Shown here piece after piece: positions 30,953 to 39,881 of a stretch of DNA of 64,000 bases. The notes beneath the pieces were generated by a model. The model did no database searches, had not been told where the DNA came from, and saw nothing but the letters and a program-made list of their open reading frames with translations. The position numbers were made by a program, and so were the translations under genes. Source of the stretch: Microbacterium sp. C5A9 (GTDB lineage Bacteria > Actinomycetota > Actinomycetes > Actinomycetales > Microbacteriaceae); the NCBI RefSeq assembly GCF_022627955.1, contig NZ_JABXGD010000001.1, forward strand, positions 496,001 through 560,000, given 5' to 3'. Numbering within the stretch: position 1 is the stretch's first letter; the number at the start of each line of letters is the position of its first letter.

Positions 30953-32035
30953 CTAGGGCAGGCGGAACGGCTCGGCCGCGAGAGCGGTCGGGTCGAGCGC
31001 GAGGTCGGCGAGGGTGGCGCCGACTCCCGGTGCGAACTTGAATCCGTGCCCCGAGAAGCCCGCGCCCACCACGATCCGTCCCCGCCGATCGAGCACGAAG
31101 GCGCTGTCTTCGGTCGACGTGTAGGTGCAGCTGATCGGCACGGCGGATGCCGGGTCGACGCCCGGCAGCCACTCGCGCACGTAGTCCGCGAGCGCGTCGG
31201 CGTGCGTGGTGCGGTGCGGTCGGTCATCCGGGTCGACGAGGTCGCCGACGCGGTGGAAGCCGACCTTGACGCCCTCGCCCGGTGTCGGCATCCCGTAGAC
31301 GGTCGCCGGATAGCGCTCCGGGTCGACGTAGTGGTTGAACGACGGCCAGGTCGATCCGTCCACGGGCAGGAAGTGCGCCGGCGTCTCCTCGGAGACCTCG
31401 AGACGGGGGAGCGGGATGCCCGGGAGCATCCTCTCGGTCCAGGCGCCCATCGTCGCGACCACGGTGTCGGCGCGCACCCGACCGTCGGTGAGCACGAGGT
31501 CGACGCCGGAGCCGGTCTCCTCGATGCGGCTCACCGGGGTCTGCCACCGCACCTCGCCGCCGGCATCCACGATGCGCCTCTCCAGTTCGCCGAGGGCCGC
31601 GGCGGCCCTGGCGACACCGGCGTCACGGGAGAAGAGCACCGCGTCGCGGAACCGCATGCCGGCCCACCGCGACGCCGCGTCGGCGGGTGACAGGATCTCG
31701 GCGTGGATGCCCCGCTCGGCGAGACGGCTCTCGATCCTGCCCAGATCGGCATGGCCATGGGTCACCAGACCGTGCAGACGCAGCAGGGGCTCGCCGTCGA
31801 CCGGCCCCAGCGCATCCCACCCCTGTCGCGCGCGGACGAGCAGATCGAGGTAGTGCTCCTCGTCATAGGCGTTGTTGAAGTTGCGCGTCGCGCCGTGCGA
31901 GGCCCCTTCGAGGTGACCCCGGGCGAAGCGCTCGAAGACCACGGGGCGGTGTCCTCGTCTCGTCAGCTCCCACGCGGTCGCGAGTCCCATCACGCCGCCG
32001 CCGACGACGGCGACCTCCACGGCATCCACCGACAT
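30953..32035 (-). CDS. Monomeric sarcosine oxidase / N-methyltryptophan oxidase family flavoenzyme
   Basis: FAD-dependent amine oxidase of 360 residues. It has the dinucleotide-binding VVGGGVMGLATAWEL near the N-terminus, RNFNNAYDEEHYLDL as in the family, and Cys303 in PISCTYTSTEDSAFVLD, at the place of the covalent-FAD cysteine of monomeric sarcosine oxidase. GFSGHGFKFAPGVG is the C-terminal flavin motif. Starting at ATG 32035 gives a GGGAGG site four bases upstream. The frame stays open upstream over guaB3, but that part is shadow. The amine substrate is not predictable. It is divergent from guaB3. Confidence 0.85.
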   Translation of the reverse strand: MSVDAVEVAVVGGGVMGLATAWELTRRGHRPVVFERFARGHLEGASHGATRNFNNAYDEEHYLDLLVRARQGWDALGPVDGEPLLRLHGLVTHGHADLGRIESRLAERGIHAEILSPADAASRWAGMRFRDAVLFSRDAGVARAAAALGELERRIVDAGGEVRWQTPVSRIEETGSGVDLVLTDGRVRADTVVATMGAWTERMLPGIPLPRLEVSEETPAHFLPVDGSTWPSFNHYVDPERYPATVYGMPTPGEGVKVGFHRVGDLVDPDDRPHRTTHADALADYVREWLPGVDPASAVPISCTYTSTEDSAFVLDRRGRIVVGAGFSGHGFKFAPGVGATLADLALDPTALAAEPFRLP

Positions 32036-32093
32036 ACTGCCTCCCGATCTCCCTTCCAGTCTCCCAGCCGTCGGCACGCTCGCGCGCGCCCGG

Positions 32094-32099
32094 TAGTCT
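32094..32099 (+). promoter_or_regulatory. -10-like hexamer for guaB3
   Basis: TAGTCT is followed by GGAGGG and a GTG at 32106. The same GGAGGG would also serve as Shine-Dalgarno for the ATG at 32112, so both a leaderless and a led start are possible. Confidence 0.45.
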
Positions 32100-32105
32100 G
32101 GAGGG

Positions 32106-33227
32106 GTGACCATGGAGATCGAGCTCGGCCGAGGCAAGCGCGCGCGACGCGCGTACACGTTCGACGACATCGCGGTGGTGCCGTCGCGGCGCACGCGAAA
32201 CCCCGAGGACGTGTCGACCGCATGGACGATCGACGCCTTCGGCTTCGGCATCCCGGTGCTCGGTGCGCCGATGGACTCCGTCGTGAGCCCGCAGACGGCG
32301 ATCATGCTGGGCCAGCTCGGCGGACTCGGCGTGCTCGACCTCGAGGGGCTGTGGACCCGGTACGACGACCCCGAGCCGCTGCTCGCCGAGATCGCGGGCC
32401 TCGATGAGGGGCAGGCGACCGCGCGCATGCAGCAGCTGTACGCCGAGCCGATCAAGCCCGCGCTCATCACGCAGCGGATCGCCGAGATCCGCGAAGCCGG
32501 TGTGACCGTCGCCGGCTCGCTGACCCCGCAGCGCACGCAGGAGTTCTACGACACCGTCGCCGCCGCCGGGGTCGACCTCTTCGTGATCCGCGGCACCACG
32601 GTGTCGGCAGAGCACGTCTCGAGCGTCGACGAGCCGCTGAACCTCAAGAAGTTCATCTACGACCTCGACGTCCCCGTGATCGTCGGCGGCGCAGCGACCT
32701 ACACGGCCGCGCTGCACCTCATGCGCACCGGCGCGGCCGGAGTGCTCGTCGGATTCGGCGGGGGAGCGGCGTCGACCACGCGCGCCACCCTCGGCATCCA
32801 CGCCCCCATGGCCACGGCCGTCTCCGATGTCGCCGCCGCTCGCCGCGACTACCTCGACGAGTCGGGCGGACGCTACGTGCACGTGATCGCCGACGGTGGC
32901 GTCGGCACATCCGGCGACATCGTCAAGGCACTCGCGATGGGCGCCGACGCGGTCATGCTCGGCGTCGCACTCGCCCGCGCCACCGATGCCCCCGGCCGCG
33001 GATTCCACTGGGGCCCCGAGGCTCACCACCCCAAGCTGCCGCGCGGCCGGCGCGTCGAGGTGGGCGGCATCGGCACCCTCGAGGAGATCCTCTACGGCCC
33101 GGCTCCCGTCGTCGACGGCACGGCCAACCTCATCGGGGCTCTGCGCAAGTCGATGGCCACGACCGGATACTCCGACCTCAAAGAGTTCCAGCGCGTCGAG
33201 GTCGTCCTCGCACCGTACGAGGCCTGA
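32106..33227 (+). CDS. guaB3: GuaB3 family IMP dehydrogenase-related protein
   Basis: TIM-barrel relative of IMP dehydrogenase without CBS domains. The 373 residues have the GuaB3 opening RGKRARRAYTFDDIAVVPSRRTR (split: RGKRARRAYTFDD then IAVVPSRRTR), APMDSVVSPQTA and HVIADGGVGTSGDIVKALAMGADAV-type barrel motifs. The loop where IMPDH carries its catalytic Cys reads GFGGGAASTTRATLG, with no cysteine, so a standard IMPDH mechanism is not evident there. The GTG at 32106 and the ATG at 32112 are both plausible starts. SURF1 follows after 16 bases. Confidence 0.85.
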   Translation: MTMEIELGRGKRARRAYTFDDIAVVPSRRTRNPEDVSTAWTIDAFGFGIPVLGAPMDSVVSPQTAIMLGQLGGLGVLDLEGLWTRYDDPEPLLAEIAGLDEGQATARMQQLYAEPIKPALITQRIAEIREAGVTVAGSLTPQRTQEFYDTVAAAGVDLFVIRGTTVSAEHVSSVDEPLNLKKFIYDLDVPVIVGGAATYTAALHLMRTGAAGVLVGFGGGAASTTRATLGIHAPMATAVSDVAAARRDYLDESGGRYVHVIADGGVGTSGDIVKALAMGADAVMLGVALARATDAPGRGFHWGPEAHHPKLPRGRRVEVGGIGTLEEILYGPAPVVDGTANLIGALRKSMATTGYSDLKEFQRVEVVLAPYEA

Positions 33228-33243
33228 GGCCCAGTTCGACACC

Positions 33244-34050
33244 GTGACATCACCCGCACTGTTCCCCCCGACCCTCCGTGAGGTCATGCTCCGGGGGCGC
33301 TGGATCGGCATGCTCGTGCTGTGTCTGGTGGTCGCCGGTGTCTTCGCCTGGCTCGGGCAGTGGCAGCTGGAGCGCGCGATCGACACCGACCCGCCGCCTC
33401 CCGGCGTCACCGAGGAGGTCCGTCCGCTGACCGACGTCCTGCAGCCCGGAGAGTACCTCGCGGAGCCGCTGGTCGGGCAGAAGGTCGAGACCTCCGGCAC
33501 CTGGGTCCCGCAGGACTTCCTCGTGGTCTCGAGCCGGTACAACGACGATGTCGAGGGCTACTGGGTGACCGGCCAGCTGAGAGTGGCCGACCGCACCTCG
33601 ATCGCGGTCGCGATCGGCTGGACCGACGACCGCGCCGTCGCCGACGCCGCCGTCGAGCAGCTCGAGGCCGCCGCAGAGGGCGGCGCGACGGTCGATGTCG
33701 CCGGGCGCATCATCTCGGACGAGGGGCCGTCCACGCCTCCCGCCGACGACCCCACGCGCATGGATCGCATGTCGACCGCCGCCCTCCTCAGCTTCTGGCA
33801 CGACACCGACCAGCTCGACGTCTACCGTCCGTTCCTCGCATCCACCACCGCCGATGCGGGGCTCGTCGACATCTCCTCGCCAGCCCCCGACGAGCGCTCG
33901 CCGGTGAACTGGTTGAACATCTTCTACGCGGCGGAGTGGGCGATCTTCGCGGGCTTCGCGTTCTACCTCTGGTACCGGCTCGCGAAAGACGCGTGGGAGC
34001 GCGAGGTCGAGGAGTTCGAGGACGCCGCGTCCGCTGCTCCGGTCGACTGA
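33244..34050 (+). CDS. SURF1 family cytochrome oxidase biogenesis protein
   Basis: Membrane protein that helps assemble heme-copper terminal oxidase. The 268-residue product has an N-terminal helix (about 20-38, LVLCLVVAGVFAWLGQWQLER), a large extracytoplasmic part with TGQLRVADRTSIAVAIGW, and a C-terminal helix in NWLNIFYAAEWAIFAGFAFYLWYR. This two-helix hairpin layout is diagnostic. It starts with GTG 16 bases after guaB3. The last 24 residues are Glu/Ala-rich and cytoplasmic. Confidence 0.88.
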   Translation: MTSPALFPPTLREVMLRGRWIGMLVLCLVVAGVFAWLGQWQLERAIDTDPPPPGVTEEVRPLTDVLQPGEYLAEPLVGQKVETSGTWVPQDFLVVSSRYNDDVEGYWVTGQLRVADRTSIAVAIGWTDDRAVADAAVEQLEAAAEGGATVDVAGRIISDEGPSTPPADDPTRMDRMSTAALLSFWHDTDQLDVYRPFLASTTADAGLVDISSPAPDERSPVNWLNIFYAAEWAIFAGFAFYLWYRLAKDAWEREVEEFEDAASAAPVD

Positions 34051-34069
34051 GAGCACGCGCATCCGCGCA

Positions 34070-34091
34070 CGCTCGGGCGCGCATCCGAGCG
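34070..34091 (+). terminator. Weak hairpin after SURF1
   Basis: CGCTCGG (34070-34076) pairs with CCGAGCG (34085-34091) around an eight-base loop that contains GCAT. It lies 19 bases after the SURF1 stop. The short stem makes it a weak terminator candidate. Confidence 0.35.
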
Positions 34092-34139
34092 CGTTCCCGT
34101 CGTGCTTTCTACCTTCGTCAGGGGTCGGTCGGGCCAATC

Positions 34140-34168
34140 GGTGAGCGCTGGGTGACCAATGGGAAAAC
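34140..34168 (+). promoter_or_regulatory. PHO-box-like direct repeats (reverse orientation)
   Basis: Three heptamers at exact 11-bp spacing: GGTGAGC (34140), GGTGACC (34151), GGAAAAC (34162). Against GGTGAAC, the complement of the Streptomyces PHO-box unit GTTCACC, they match 6, 6 and 5 of 7. The array ends four bases before the -35 of the nuclease/nucleotidase promoter, the usual place for a response-regulator activator. The repeats are seen directly; PhoP control is inferred. Confidence 0.6.
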
Positions 34169-34172
34169 TCCG

Positions 34173-34201
34173 TTGAGGTTGTCCGAGGGCCTCCGTATGC
34201 T
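34173..34201 (+). promoter_or_regulatory. Promoter of the secreted nuclease/5'-nucleotidase gene
   Basis: TTGAGG (34173-34178), a 17-base spacer, and TATGCT (34196-34201). The predicted start is near 34208, giving a leader of about 80 bases with ribosome-binding site GAGGAGA at 34272-34278. Confidence 0.55.
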
Positions 34202-34287
34202 CGCTCACATGTGCGTCAGCTGAGAGCCCGCACAGACGCGGTTTCACGAGAGCCGTCGCCAGACCACACCCGAGGAGACAAACACCG

Positions 34288-37200
34288 ATGATGTCCGCTC
34301 CCGCCGCCGCGAACCACGAGGTTCCCGGTTCAGATCGCAGAGGTCGGGGGCGCGTCGGCGTCCTCGCCGCCACCTGCGTCGCCGCCCTGGGTGCCAGTGC
34401 CCTGATCGCTGCCCCCGCCTCCGCCGACGTCACCGGGACGGGGGTGGTCATCAACGAGGCCTACCTCTCCGGAGGCAGTGCAGGCGCGGCGTTCACGAAC
34501 AAGTTCGTCGAGCTGTACAACCCGACCACCCAGCCCGTGTCCCTCGACGGCTTCTCGCTGCAGTACCGCTCCGCCACGGGCACGGCCGCGTTCAGCGGGG
34601 TCGCCCCGCTCAGCGGCACGATCCCCGCCGGTGGGCACTACCTCGTGCAGGGCGGCAGCAACGGCACGAACGGCGCGGCTCTGCCGACGGCGGACGCCGT
34701 GGGCACCCTCAACCCCAGCGGAACGAACGGCACGCTCGCGCTCGTGCAGGGCACAGCGCCGGTCACCCTCACCCCGGGCTCCGTCGCGGGGGTCGACGGC
34801 GTCGTCGACGTGCTCGGGTACGGAACCTCGAACACGTTCGAGACCAAGGCCGCGACTCCGCCCACGGGGAACACCGACGTGAAGTCGCTCACCCGCACCG
34901 GCGGCGTCGACACCGACGACAACAGCGTCGACTTCACGCTCTCCGCCTCGATCACGCCTCAGAACACCGGCGGCTCCGACCCCGGCACCGACCCCGGCAC
35001 CGACCCCGTGACGGCGTCGATCGCCGAGGTGCAGGGCACGACCGACGTCTCGCCGCTGAACGGCCAGACGGTCACGGTCGAGGGTGTCGTGACGGCCGAC
35101 TTCCGCACCGGCGGGTACAAGGGCATCGTCATCCAGACCCAGGGCTCGGGCGGAGACGCGGACGCGACACCCGGAGCCTCCGACGGCGTCTTCGTCTACC
35201 TCGACGCGCTCGCCCCGACTCTGGCGATCGGCGACCTCGTCTCGGTCACGGGCTCGGTCAGTGAATACTTCGGTCAGACCCAGATCAACCCGAGCGTGCT
35301 CGCGGGCGTCTCGGTCGTGCAGGCCGGGGTCGGTGTGCCCGCCCTCACGCCGCTGCCCGACACGGTGGTCGGCGCCGATCGCGAGCAGTACGAGAACATG
35401 TACGTCGCGCCGGCGGGCACCTACCGGCTCGCGTCGAGCCACCAGCTCTACAACTTCGGCACGCTGTGGCTCAACGCCGGCGACGACCTCAACGTCAAGA
35501 GCACCGAGCTCGCCCGCCCCGGCGACGAGGCGGCCGCGATCGCGGCGGCCAACCGTGCGAACCGGATCCTCCTCGACGACGCCTGGTCGATCCAGGTGAC
35601 GAACAGCGGGCACCCGAACGGTCAGCCCTACTTCACCGAAGAGCAGGTCGTGCGCAACGGCGACACGGTCGACTTCAGCGACACCGGCTACGTGCTGCAG
35701 TACGGCTTCGACGACTGGCGCCTGCAGCCGGTCGTGCCGATCGACAGCACCACCCCCGCCGAGCAGAAGGCCGGATTCACGGCCACCAACCCTCGTGCCG
35801 ATTCGGCACCCGAGGTCGGCGGCGACGTGCAGGTCGCGTCGTTCAACGTCTTCAACTACTTCACGACGCTCAAGAGCGAGAACTCCAACGCCCGAGGCGC
35901 GGCCGACGCCGCGCAGTTCGCGATCCAGAAGTCCAAGATCGTCGCGGCGATCAACGGCCTGGACGCCGAGATCGTCTCGCTCATGGAGATCGAGAACTCG
36001 ATCAAGCTCGGCGGTTCGCTCGACGAGGCGCTCGCGGATCTCGTCGACGGCCTCAACGACGCGCTCGGTGCCGAGGAGTGGGACTACGTCCGCACCCCGG
36101 ATGAGCTGAACGACGCGGCGACGACGGACTTCATCACCAGCGCGATCATCTACAAGAAGGATGCCGTCGAGACCGTGGGCGACAGCCTGACCGTGACCGA
36201 CGAGTCCGTGTGGGGCAACGCGCGCGAGCCGATCGCTCAGGCGTTCGATGTCGACGGCCGCGTCGTCACGGTCGTCGCGAACCACTTCAAGTCGAAGTCG
36301 GCGCCCGAGGGTGGCGGTGCGGAACCTGCCGACGGCCAGGGCTTCTTCAACGCCGATCGCGTGAAGCAGGCGAACTCGCTCCAGGACTTCACCGAGGAGA
36401 TCGAGGAGACCACCGGCAGCAGCGACATCCTGCTGATCGGTGACTTCAACGCCTACGCGAAGGAAGATCCGATCGACCTCTTCACCTCCGCAGGGTGGAG
36501 CGACGTCGCGCGGGAGAAGGCACCGGAGCAGCACACGTACTCGTTCGACGGCGAGCTCGGCTCGCTCGACCATGTGCTCGCGTCGCCCTCGCTCGCCGCG
36601 TCGATCACCGGCGCAGGCGTCTGGAGCATCAACTCGCCGGAGTGGAGCGACCGCGGTTATGCGTTCGGCGCCACCGAGGCGGGTACGCCGTTCCGCTCCA
36701 GCGACCACGACCCGATCATCGTCGGGGTCTCGTCCGAGATCCCCCCGGTGAGCATCGACGTCGTCACGATGAACGACTTCCACGGTCGCATCGAGGCCGA
36801 CGGGGCCGCGGCCGGTGCCGCGGTGGTCGCCGGAGCCGTGCAGCAGTTCCGGGCCGAGAACCCGAACACGATCTTCGCCGGTGTCGGCGATCTGATCGGC
36901 GCGTCGACGTTCACCTCGTTCATCAACGACGACAACCCGACGATCGACGCGCTCAACGCGGCCGGTCTCGATGTCAGCGCCGCAGGCAATCACGAGTTCG
37001 ACCAGGGCTGGGAGGATCTGCGCGACCGCGTGCAGGACCGCGCGGACTGGGAGTACATCTCGTCGAACGTGTTCCTCACCGAGACCGGCGAGCCCGCGCT
37101 CGCTCCGGCCTGGGTCAAGGAGCTCGACGGGGTCAAGGTGGGCTTCATCGGTGCCGTGACGGAAGACCTCGACTCGCTCGTGTCGCCCGAGGGCATCGCC

Positions 37201-38922
37201 GATCTCGAGGTGCGCAGCATCGCCGACTCGGTGAATGCCGTCGCCGACGACCTGCGCGACGGAGACGGCTCGAACGGTGAGGCCGACGTCGTCATCCTCC
37301 TCGTCCACGAGGGTGCCGCGAGCACCGAGCTGTCGAGTATCACGCCCGACTCGCCCCTCGGCGAGATCGTCTACGGGGTCGACGAGGACGTGAACGCCAT
37401 CGTGTCGGCGCACACGCACCTCGCGTACAACCACGTGATCGACGGTCGTCCCGTCATCTCGGCCGGCCAGTACGGCGAGAACCTCGGGCTGATGAACCTC
37501 CAGGTCGATCCGAAGACCAAGGAGCTCATCTCGATCACGAACGAGATCAAGCCGCTCACGGCCAACGGTCAGGCCCTGTATCCGGCCGTGCCGGAGGTCG
37601 CCGACATCGTCGCGAAGGCGAAGGCCGACGCAGACGTGCTGGGAGCGATCAAGGTCGGAGACATCACCGCCGACTTCAACCGCGCGCGTCAGACGAACGG
37701 GTCCGAGAACCGAGGCGGCGAGTCCACCATCGGCAACTTCGTGGCCGATGTGCAGAAGTGGTCGACGGGCGCGGACATCGCGCTCATGAACCCGGGCGGC
37801 ATCAGGGCCAACCTCGCCTACGCCTCGTCGAACGCGAACGACCCGAACGGCAACGTCACCTACCGGGAGGCGGCGACGGTGCAGCCGTTCGCCAACACCC
37901 TGGTGACTCTGACCCTCACGGGTGCGCAGCTGAAGAGCGTGCTCGAGGAGCAGTGGCAGCCGGCGGGCTCCGCTCGTCCGTTCCTCAAGCTCGGCGTCTC
38001 GGAGGGACTCGTCTACACGTACGACCCCGCCGCGGCGCAGGGCTCACGGGTCACCTCGATCACGCTCGACGGCACCGCGATCGATCCGGCGGCGAACTAC
38101 ACGGTCGCGGCCAACTCGTTCCTGGCGGGGGGTGGAGACAACTTCTCCACCTTCGCGCAGGGCTCGGGCAAGCGCGACACCGGGAAGATCGACCTGCAGT
38201 CGATGGTCGACTGGTTCGACGCGAACAAGACGGCGACCCCCGACCTCGCGCAGCGCGCGGTGGGCGTCTCGGTCAGCGCACCGGATGCCGACGGCTACAG
38301 CGCCGGCGACCAGGTGACCGTCGCTCTCTCATCGCTGGCGTTCAGCGCCGGGGAGCAGGCTCCCGGAGAGGTGACGCTCTCGCTCGGCGGCACCCAGCTC
38401 GCGACGGGCGCGGTCGATCCGACGATCGTCGACACGACCGATGAGGTCGGGCGCGCGACCCTCACCTTCACGGTCCCGTCGGGCGTCTTCGGCGAGCAGC
38501 AGCTCACCGTCGCCGTCGCGGGGACGGGAACCACCGCGACGGTGCCGTTCACGATCGCGGATGAGAAGCCCGCGGAGTTCGCAGGTGCGATCGACCTCGG
38601 TTCGTCGAAGGTGGCTGCAGGCAAGAAGCTGCAGATCACCGGTGAGGGCTACGAACCGGGCGAGACCGTGACCGTCGAGCTGCGGCCGAAGAAGGGGGCG
38701 CCCCTCGAGGTCGGAACCGTGCAGGTCCGGGCTGACGGCAGCTTCTCGACCGCGGTCACGGTGCCGAAGAACGCGCAGCCGGGCAAGTACACGGTCGCGG
38801 TGTCGCAGGCCGACGGAGATGAGGCCACGGCCACCGTCACCGTCAACCGTGCGGGCGGCATCGGCGGGATCATCGGCGGCATCATCGACTGGCTCTGGGA
38901 TCTCATCAACGGCTGGTTCTGA
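34288..38922 (+). CDS. Secreted ExeM/NucH-type nuclease fused to 5'-nucleotidase
   Basis: A 1544-residue extracellular enzyme that could degrade DNA and then dephosphorylate the nucleotides. Order: signal peptide (basic start, helix ending PASA, about 1-47); lamin-tail domain (about 50-225, VVINEAYLSGG); an OB-like nuclease-associated region (about 248-500); an endonuclease/exonuclease/phosphatase domain (VASFNVFNYF about 516, LIGDFNAY about 715, SSDHDPIIVGV about 805). A calcineurin-like nucleotidase follows (MNDFHGRIE about 827, GNHEFDQGW about 900, SAHTHLAYNH about 1040), then a 5'-nucleotidase C-domain (about 1140-1330, NPGGIRAN) and two Ig-like domains. The C-terminus is a Gly/Ile/Trp-rich segment with no sortase motif. 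ATG 34288 or 34291 may start it. PHO-like repeats lie upstream. Confidence 0.9.
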   Translation: MMSAPAAANHEVPGSDRRGRGRVGVLAATCVAALGASALIAAPASADVTGTGVVINEAYLSGGSAGAAFTNKFVELYNPTTQPVSLDGFSLQYRSATGTAAFSGVAPLSGTIPAGGHYLVQGGSNGTNGAALPTADAVGTLNPSGTNGTLALVQGTAPVTLTPGSVAGVDGVVDVLGYGTSNTFETKAATPPTGNTDVKSLTRTGGVDTDDNSVDFTLSASITPQNTGGSDPGTDPGTDPVTASIAEVQGTTDVSPLNGQTVTVEGVVTADFRTGGYKGIVIQTQGSGGDADATPGASDGVFVYLDALAPTLAIGDLVSVTGSVSEYFGQTQINPSVLAGVSVVQAGVGVPALTPLPDTVVGADREQYENMYVAPAGTYRLASSHQLYNFGTLWLNAGDDLNVKSTELARPGDEAAAIAAANRANRILLDDAWSIQVTNSGHPNGQPYFTEEQVVRNGDTVDFSDTGYVLQYGFDDWRLQPVVPIDSTTPAEQKAGFTATNPRADSAPEVGGDVQVASFNVFNYFTTLKSENSNARGAADAAQFAIQKSKIVAAINGLDAEIVSLMEIENSIKLGGSLDEALADLVDGLNDALGAEEWDYVRTPDELNDAATTDFITSAIIYKKDAVETVGDSLTVTDESVWGNAREPIAQAFDVDGRVVTVVANHFKSKSAPEGGGAEPADGQGFFNADRVKQANSLQDFTEEIEETTGSSDILLIGDFNAYAKEDPIDLFTSAGWSDVAREKAPEQHTYSFDGELGSLDHVLASPSLAASITGAGVWSINSPEWSDRGYAFGATEAGTPFRSSDHDPIIVGVSSEIPPVSIDVVTMNDFHGRIEADGAAAGAAVVAGAVQQFRAENPNTIFAGVGDLIGASTFTSFINDDNPTIDALNAAGLDVSAAGNHEFDQGWEDLRDRVQDRADWEYISSNVFLTETGEPALAPAWVKELDGVKVGFIGAVTEDLDSLVSPEGIADLEVRSIADSVNAVADDLRDGDGSNGEADVVILLVHEGAASTELSSITPDSPLGEIVYGVDEDVNAIVSAHTHLAYNHVIDGRPVISAGQYGENLGLMNLQVDPKTKELISITNEIKPLTANGQALYPAVPEVADIVAKAKADADVLGAIKVGDITADFNRARQTNGSENRGGESTIGNFVADVQKWSTGADIALMNPGGIRANLAYASSNANDPNGNVTYREAATVQPFANTLVTLTLTGAQLKSVLEEQWQPAGSARPFLKLGVSEGLVYTYDPAAAQGSRVTSITLDGTAIDPAANYTVAANSFLAGGGDNFSTFAQGSGKRDTGKIDLQSMVDWFDANKTATPDLAQRAVGVSVSAPDADGYSAGDQVTVALSSLAFSAGEQAPGEVTLSLGGTQLATGAVDPTIVDTTDEVGRATLTFTVPSGVFGEQQLTVAVAGTGTTATVPFTIADEKPAEFAGAIDLGSSKVAAGKKLQITGEGYEPGETVTVELRPKKGAPLEVGTVQVRADGSFSTAVTVPKNAQPGKYTVAVSQADGDEATATVTVNRAGGIGGIIGGIIDWLWDLINGWF

Positions 38923-38937
38923 TCTCATGCGATGAGG

Positions 38938-38969
38938 AGCGGGCCGGGGGAGTGATCCCCCGGCCCGCT
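38938..38969 (+). terminator. Terminator after the nuclease/nucleotidase gene
   Basis: A 14-bp perfect stem, AGCGGGCCGGGGGA (38938-38951) with 38956-38969, and a GTGA loop, 15 bases after the stop. It separates the large gene from the fructose operon. Confidence 0.85.
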
Positions 38970-39020
38970 TCGTCATGCCTGCATGTCTCGATGCAGCGCA
39001 GGGAAAACAACATCTGACAC

Positions 39021-39067
39021 TTGTCTTCGTTTGGTTTTCTGTTGTATCGTGTGGGAAAGTTTTCCAC
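39021..39067 (+). promoter_or_regulatory. Fructose operon promoter and candidate DeoR operator
   Basis: TTGTCT (39021-39026), an 18-base spacer and TATCGT (39045-39050) form a promoter in a conspicuously AT-rich patch. Directly after it is a near-perfect palindrome, GTGGGAAA-G-TTTTCCAC (39051-39067, 7 of 8 pairs), at the expected transcription start. This is a good site for autorepression by the first operon gene. Confidence 0.55.
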
Positions 39068-39083
39068 CAGCAACGGAGCAGCG

Positions 39084-39881
39084 ATGTACGCGATGGAGCG
39101 CCAGCAGGGAATCGAACGGATCCTGGCAGACGACGGACGGGTGTCCGTCGTCGAACTGGCGCAGCGGTTCGACGTGACGACCGAGACGATCCGACGCGAT
39201 CTCGCCGCTCTCGAGGAGGCGGGTTCGCTCGTGCGGGTGCACGGGGGAGCCGTCGCGAAGGACGACGACAGCACGAACGAGGCCTCGGTCCTCGAGCGCA
39301 TCCAGCAGCACGGACCGGCGAAGCGGGCGATCGCCGTCCGCGCGCTCGCGGCGCTCGGATCCGACTTCCACGGATCCGTCTTCATCGACGCCGGCACGAC
39401 TGCTGCAGCTGTCGCGGAGGGACTCTCCGCCCGTGCGACGCCCGTGCCGCAGGGATCACGAGCGCGCGTCGAGGCGGTGACGCACTCGCTGACGATCGCC
39501 CCCGTCCTCGCGGTCGCCGAGGGCATCTCGCTCACGGTCATCGGCGGCCGGATCCGCGGGGTCACGGCCGCAGCGGTCGGGGCCGAGACGGTCGCGACGA
39601 TCGGCCGGCTGCGCCCCGACATCGCGTTCATCGGAGCCAACGGCATCTCGGCCGGGTTCGGCCTGAGCACCCCGGATCCCGACGAGGCATCCGTCAAGGC
39701 CGCCATCGTCCGCGCCGCACGTCGCGTGATCGTGGTCGCGGACTCGAGCAAGCACGACCGGGAACTGCTCGTGTCGTTCGCGTCTCTGCGCGACATCGAT
39801 GTGCTCGTGACCGATGCGGAGCCGCCGGCGGATCTGGCGGCAGAGCTCGCGGACGCTGACGTGGAGGTGTGGCTCGCATGA
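39084..39881 (+). CDS. DeoR family regulator of the fructose operon
   Basis: Sugar-phosphate-responsive repressor of 265 residues. It has an N-terminal DeoR helix-turn-helix (RQQGIERILADDGRVSVVELAQRF, in pieces, then TTETIRRDLAALEEAGSLVRVHGGA, residues about 5-55) and a DeoR C-terminal effector domain (FIDAGTTAAAVAEGL, FIGANGISAGFGLSTPDPDEA). ATG 39084 has CGGAG upstream; ATG 39093 is an alternative. It overlaps fruK by four bases and is likely autoregulated through the palindrome at 39051, with fructose-1-phosphate the expected inducer. Confidence 0.88.
   Translation: MYAMERQQGIERILADDGRVSVVELAQRFDVTTETIRRDLAALEEAGSLVRVHGGAVAKDDDSTNEASVLERIQQHGPAKRAIAVRALAALGSDFHGSVFIDAGTTAAAVAEGLSARATPVPQGSRARVEAVTHSLTIAPVLAVAEGISLTVIGGRIRGVTAAAVGAETVATIGRLRPDIAFIGANGISAGFGLSTPDPDEASVKAAIVRAARRVIVVADSSKHDRELLVSFASLRDIDVLVTDAEPPADLAAELADADVEVWLA

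Noticed and set aside
34330..37434. 1034-residue minus-strand open frame opposite the nuclease/nucleotidase
   Set aside because: Shadow of an intact multidomain gene; no start signal or recognisable domain.
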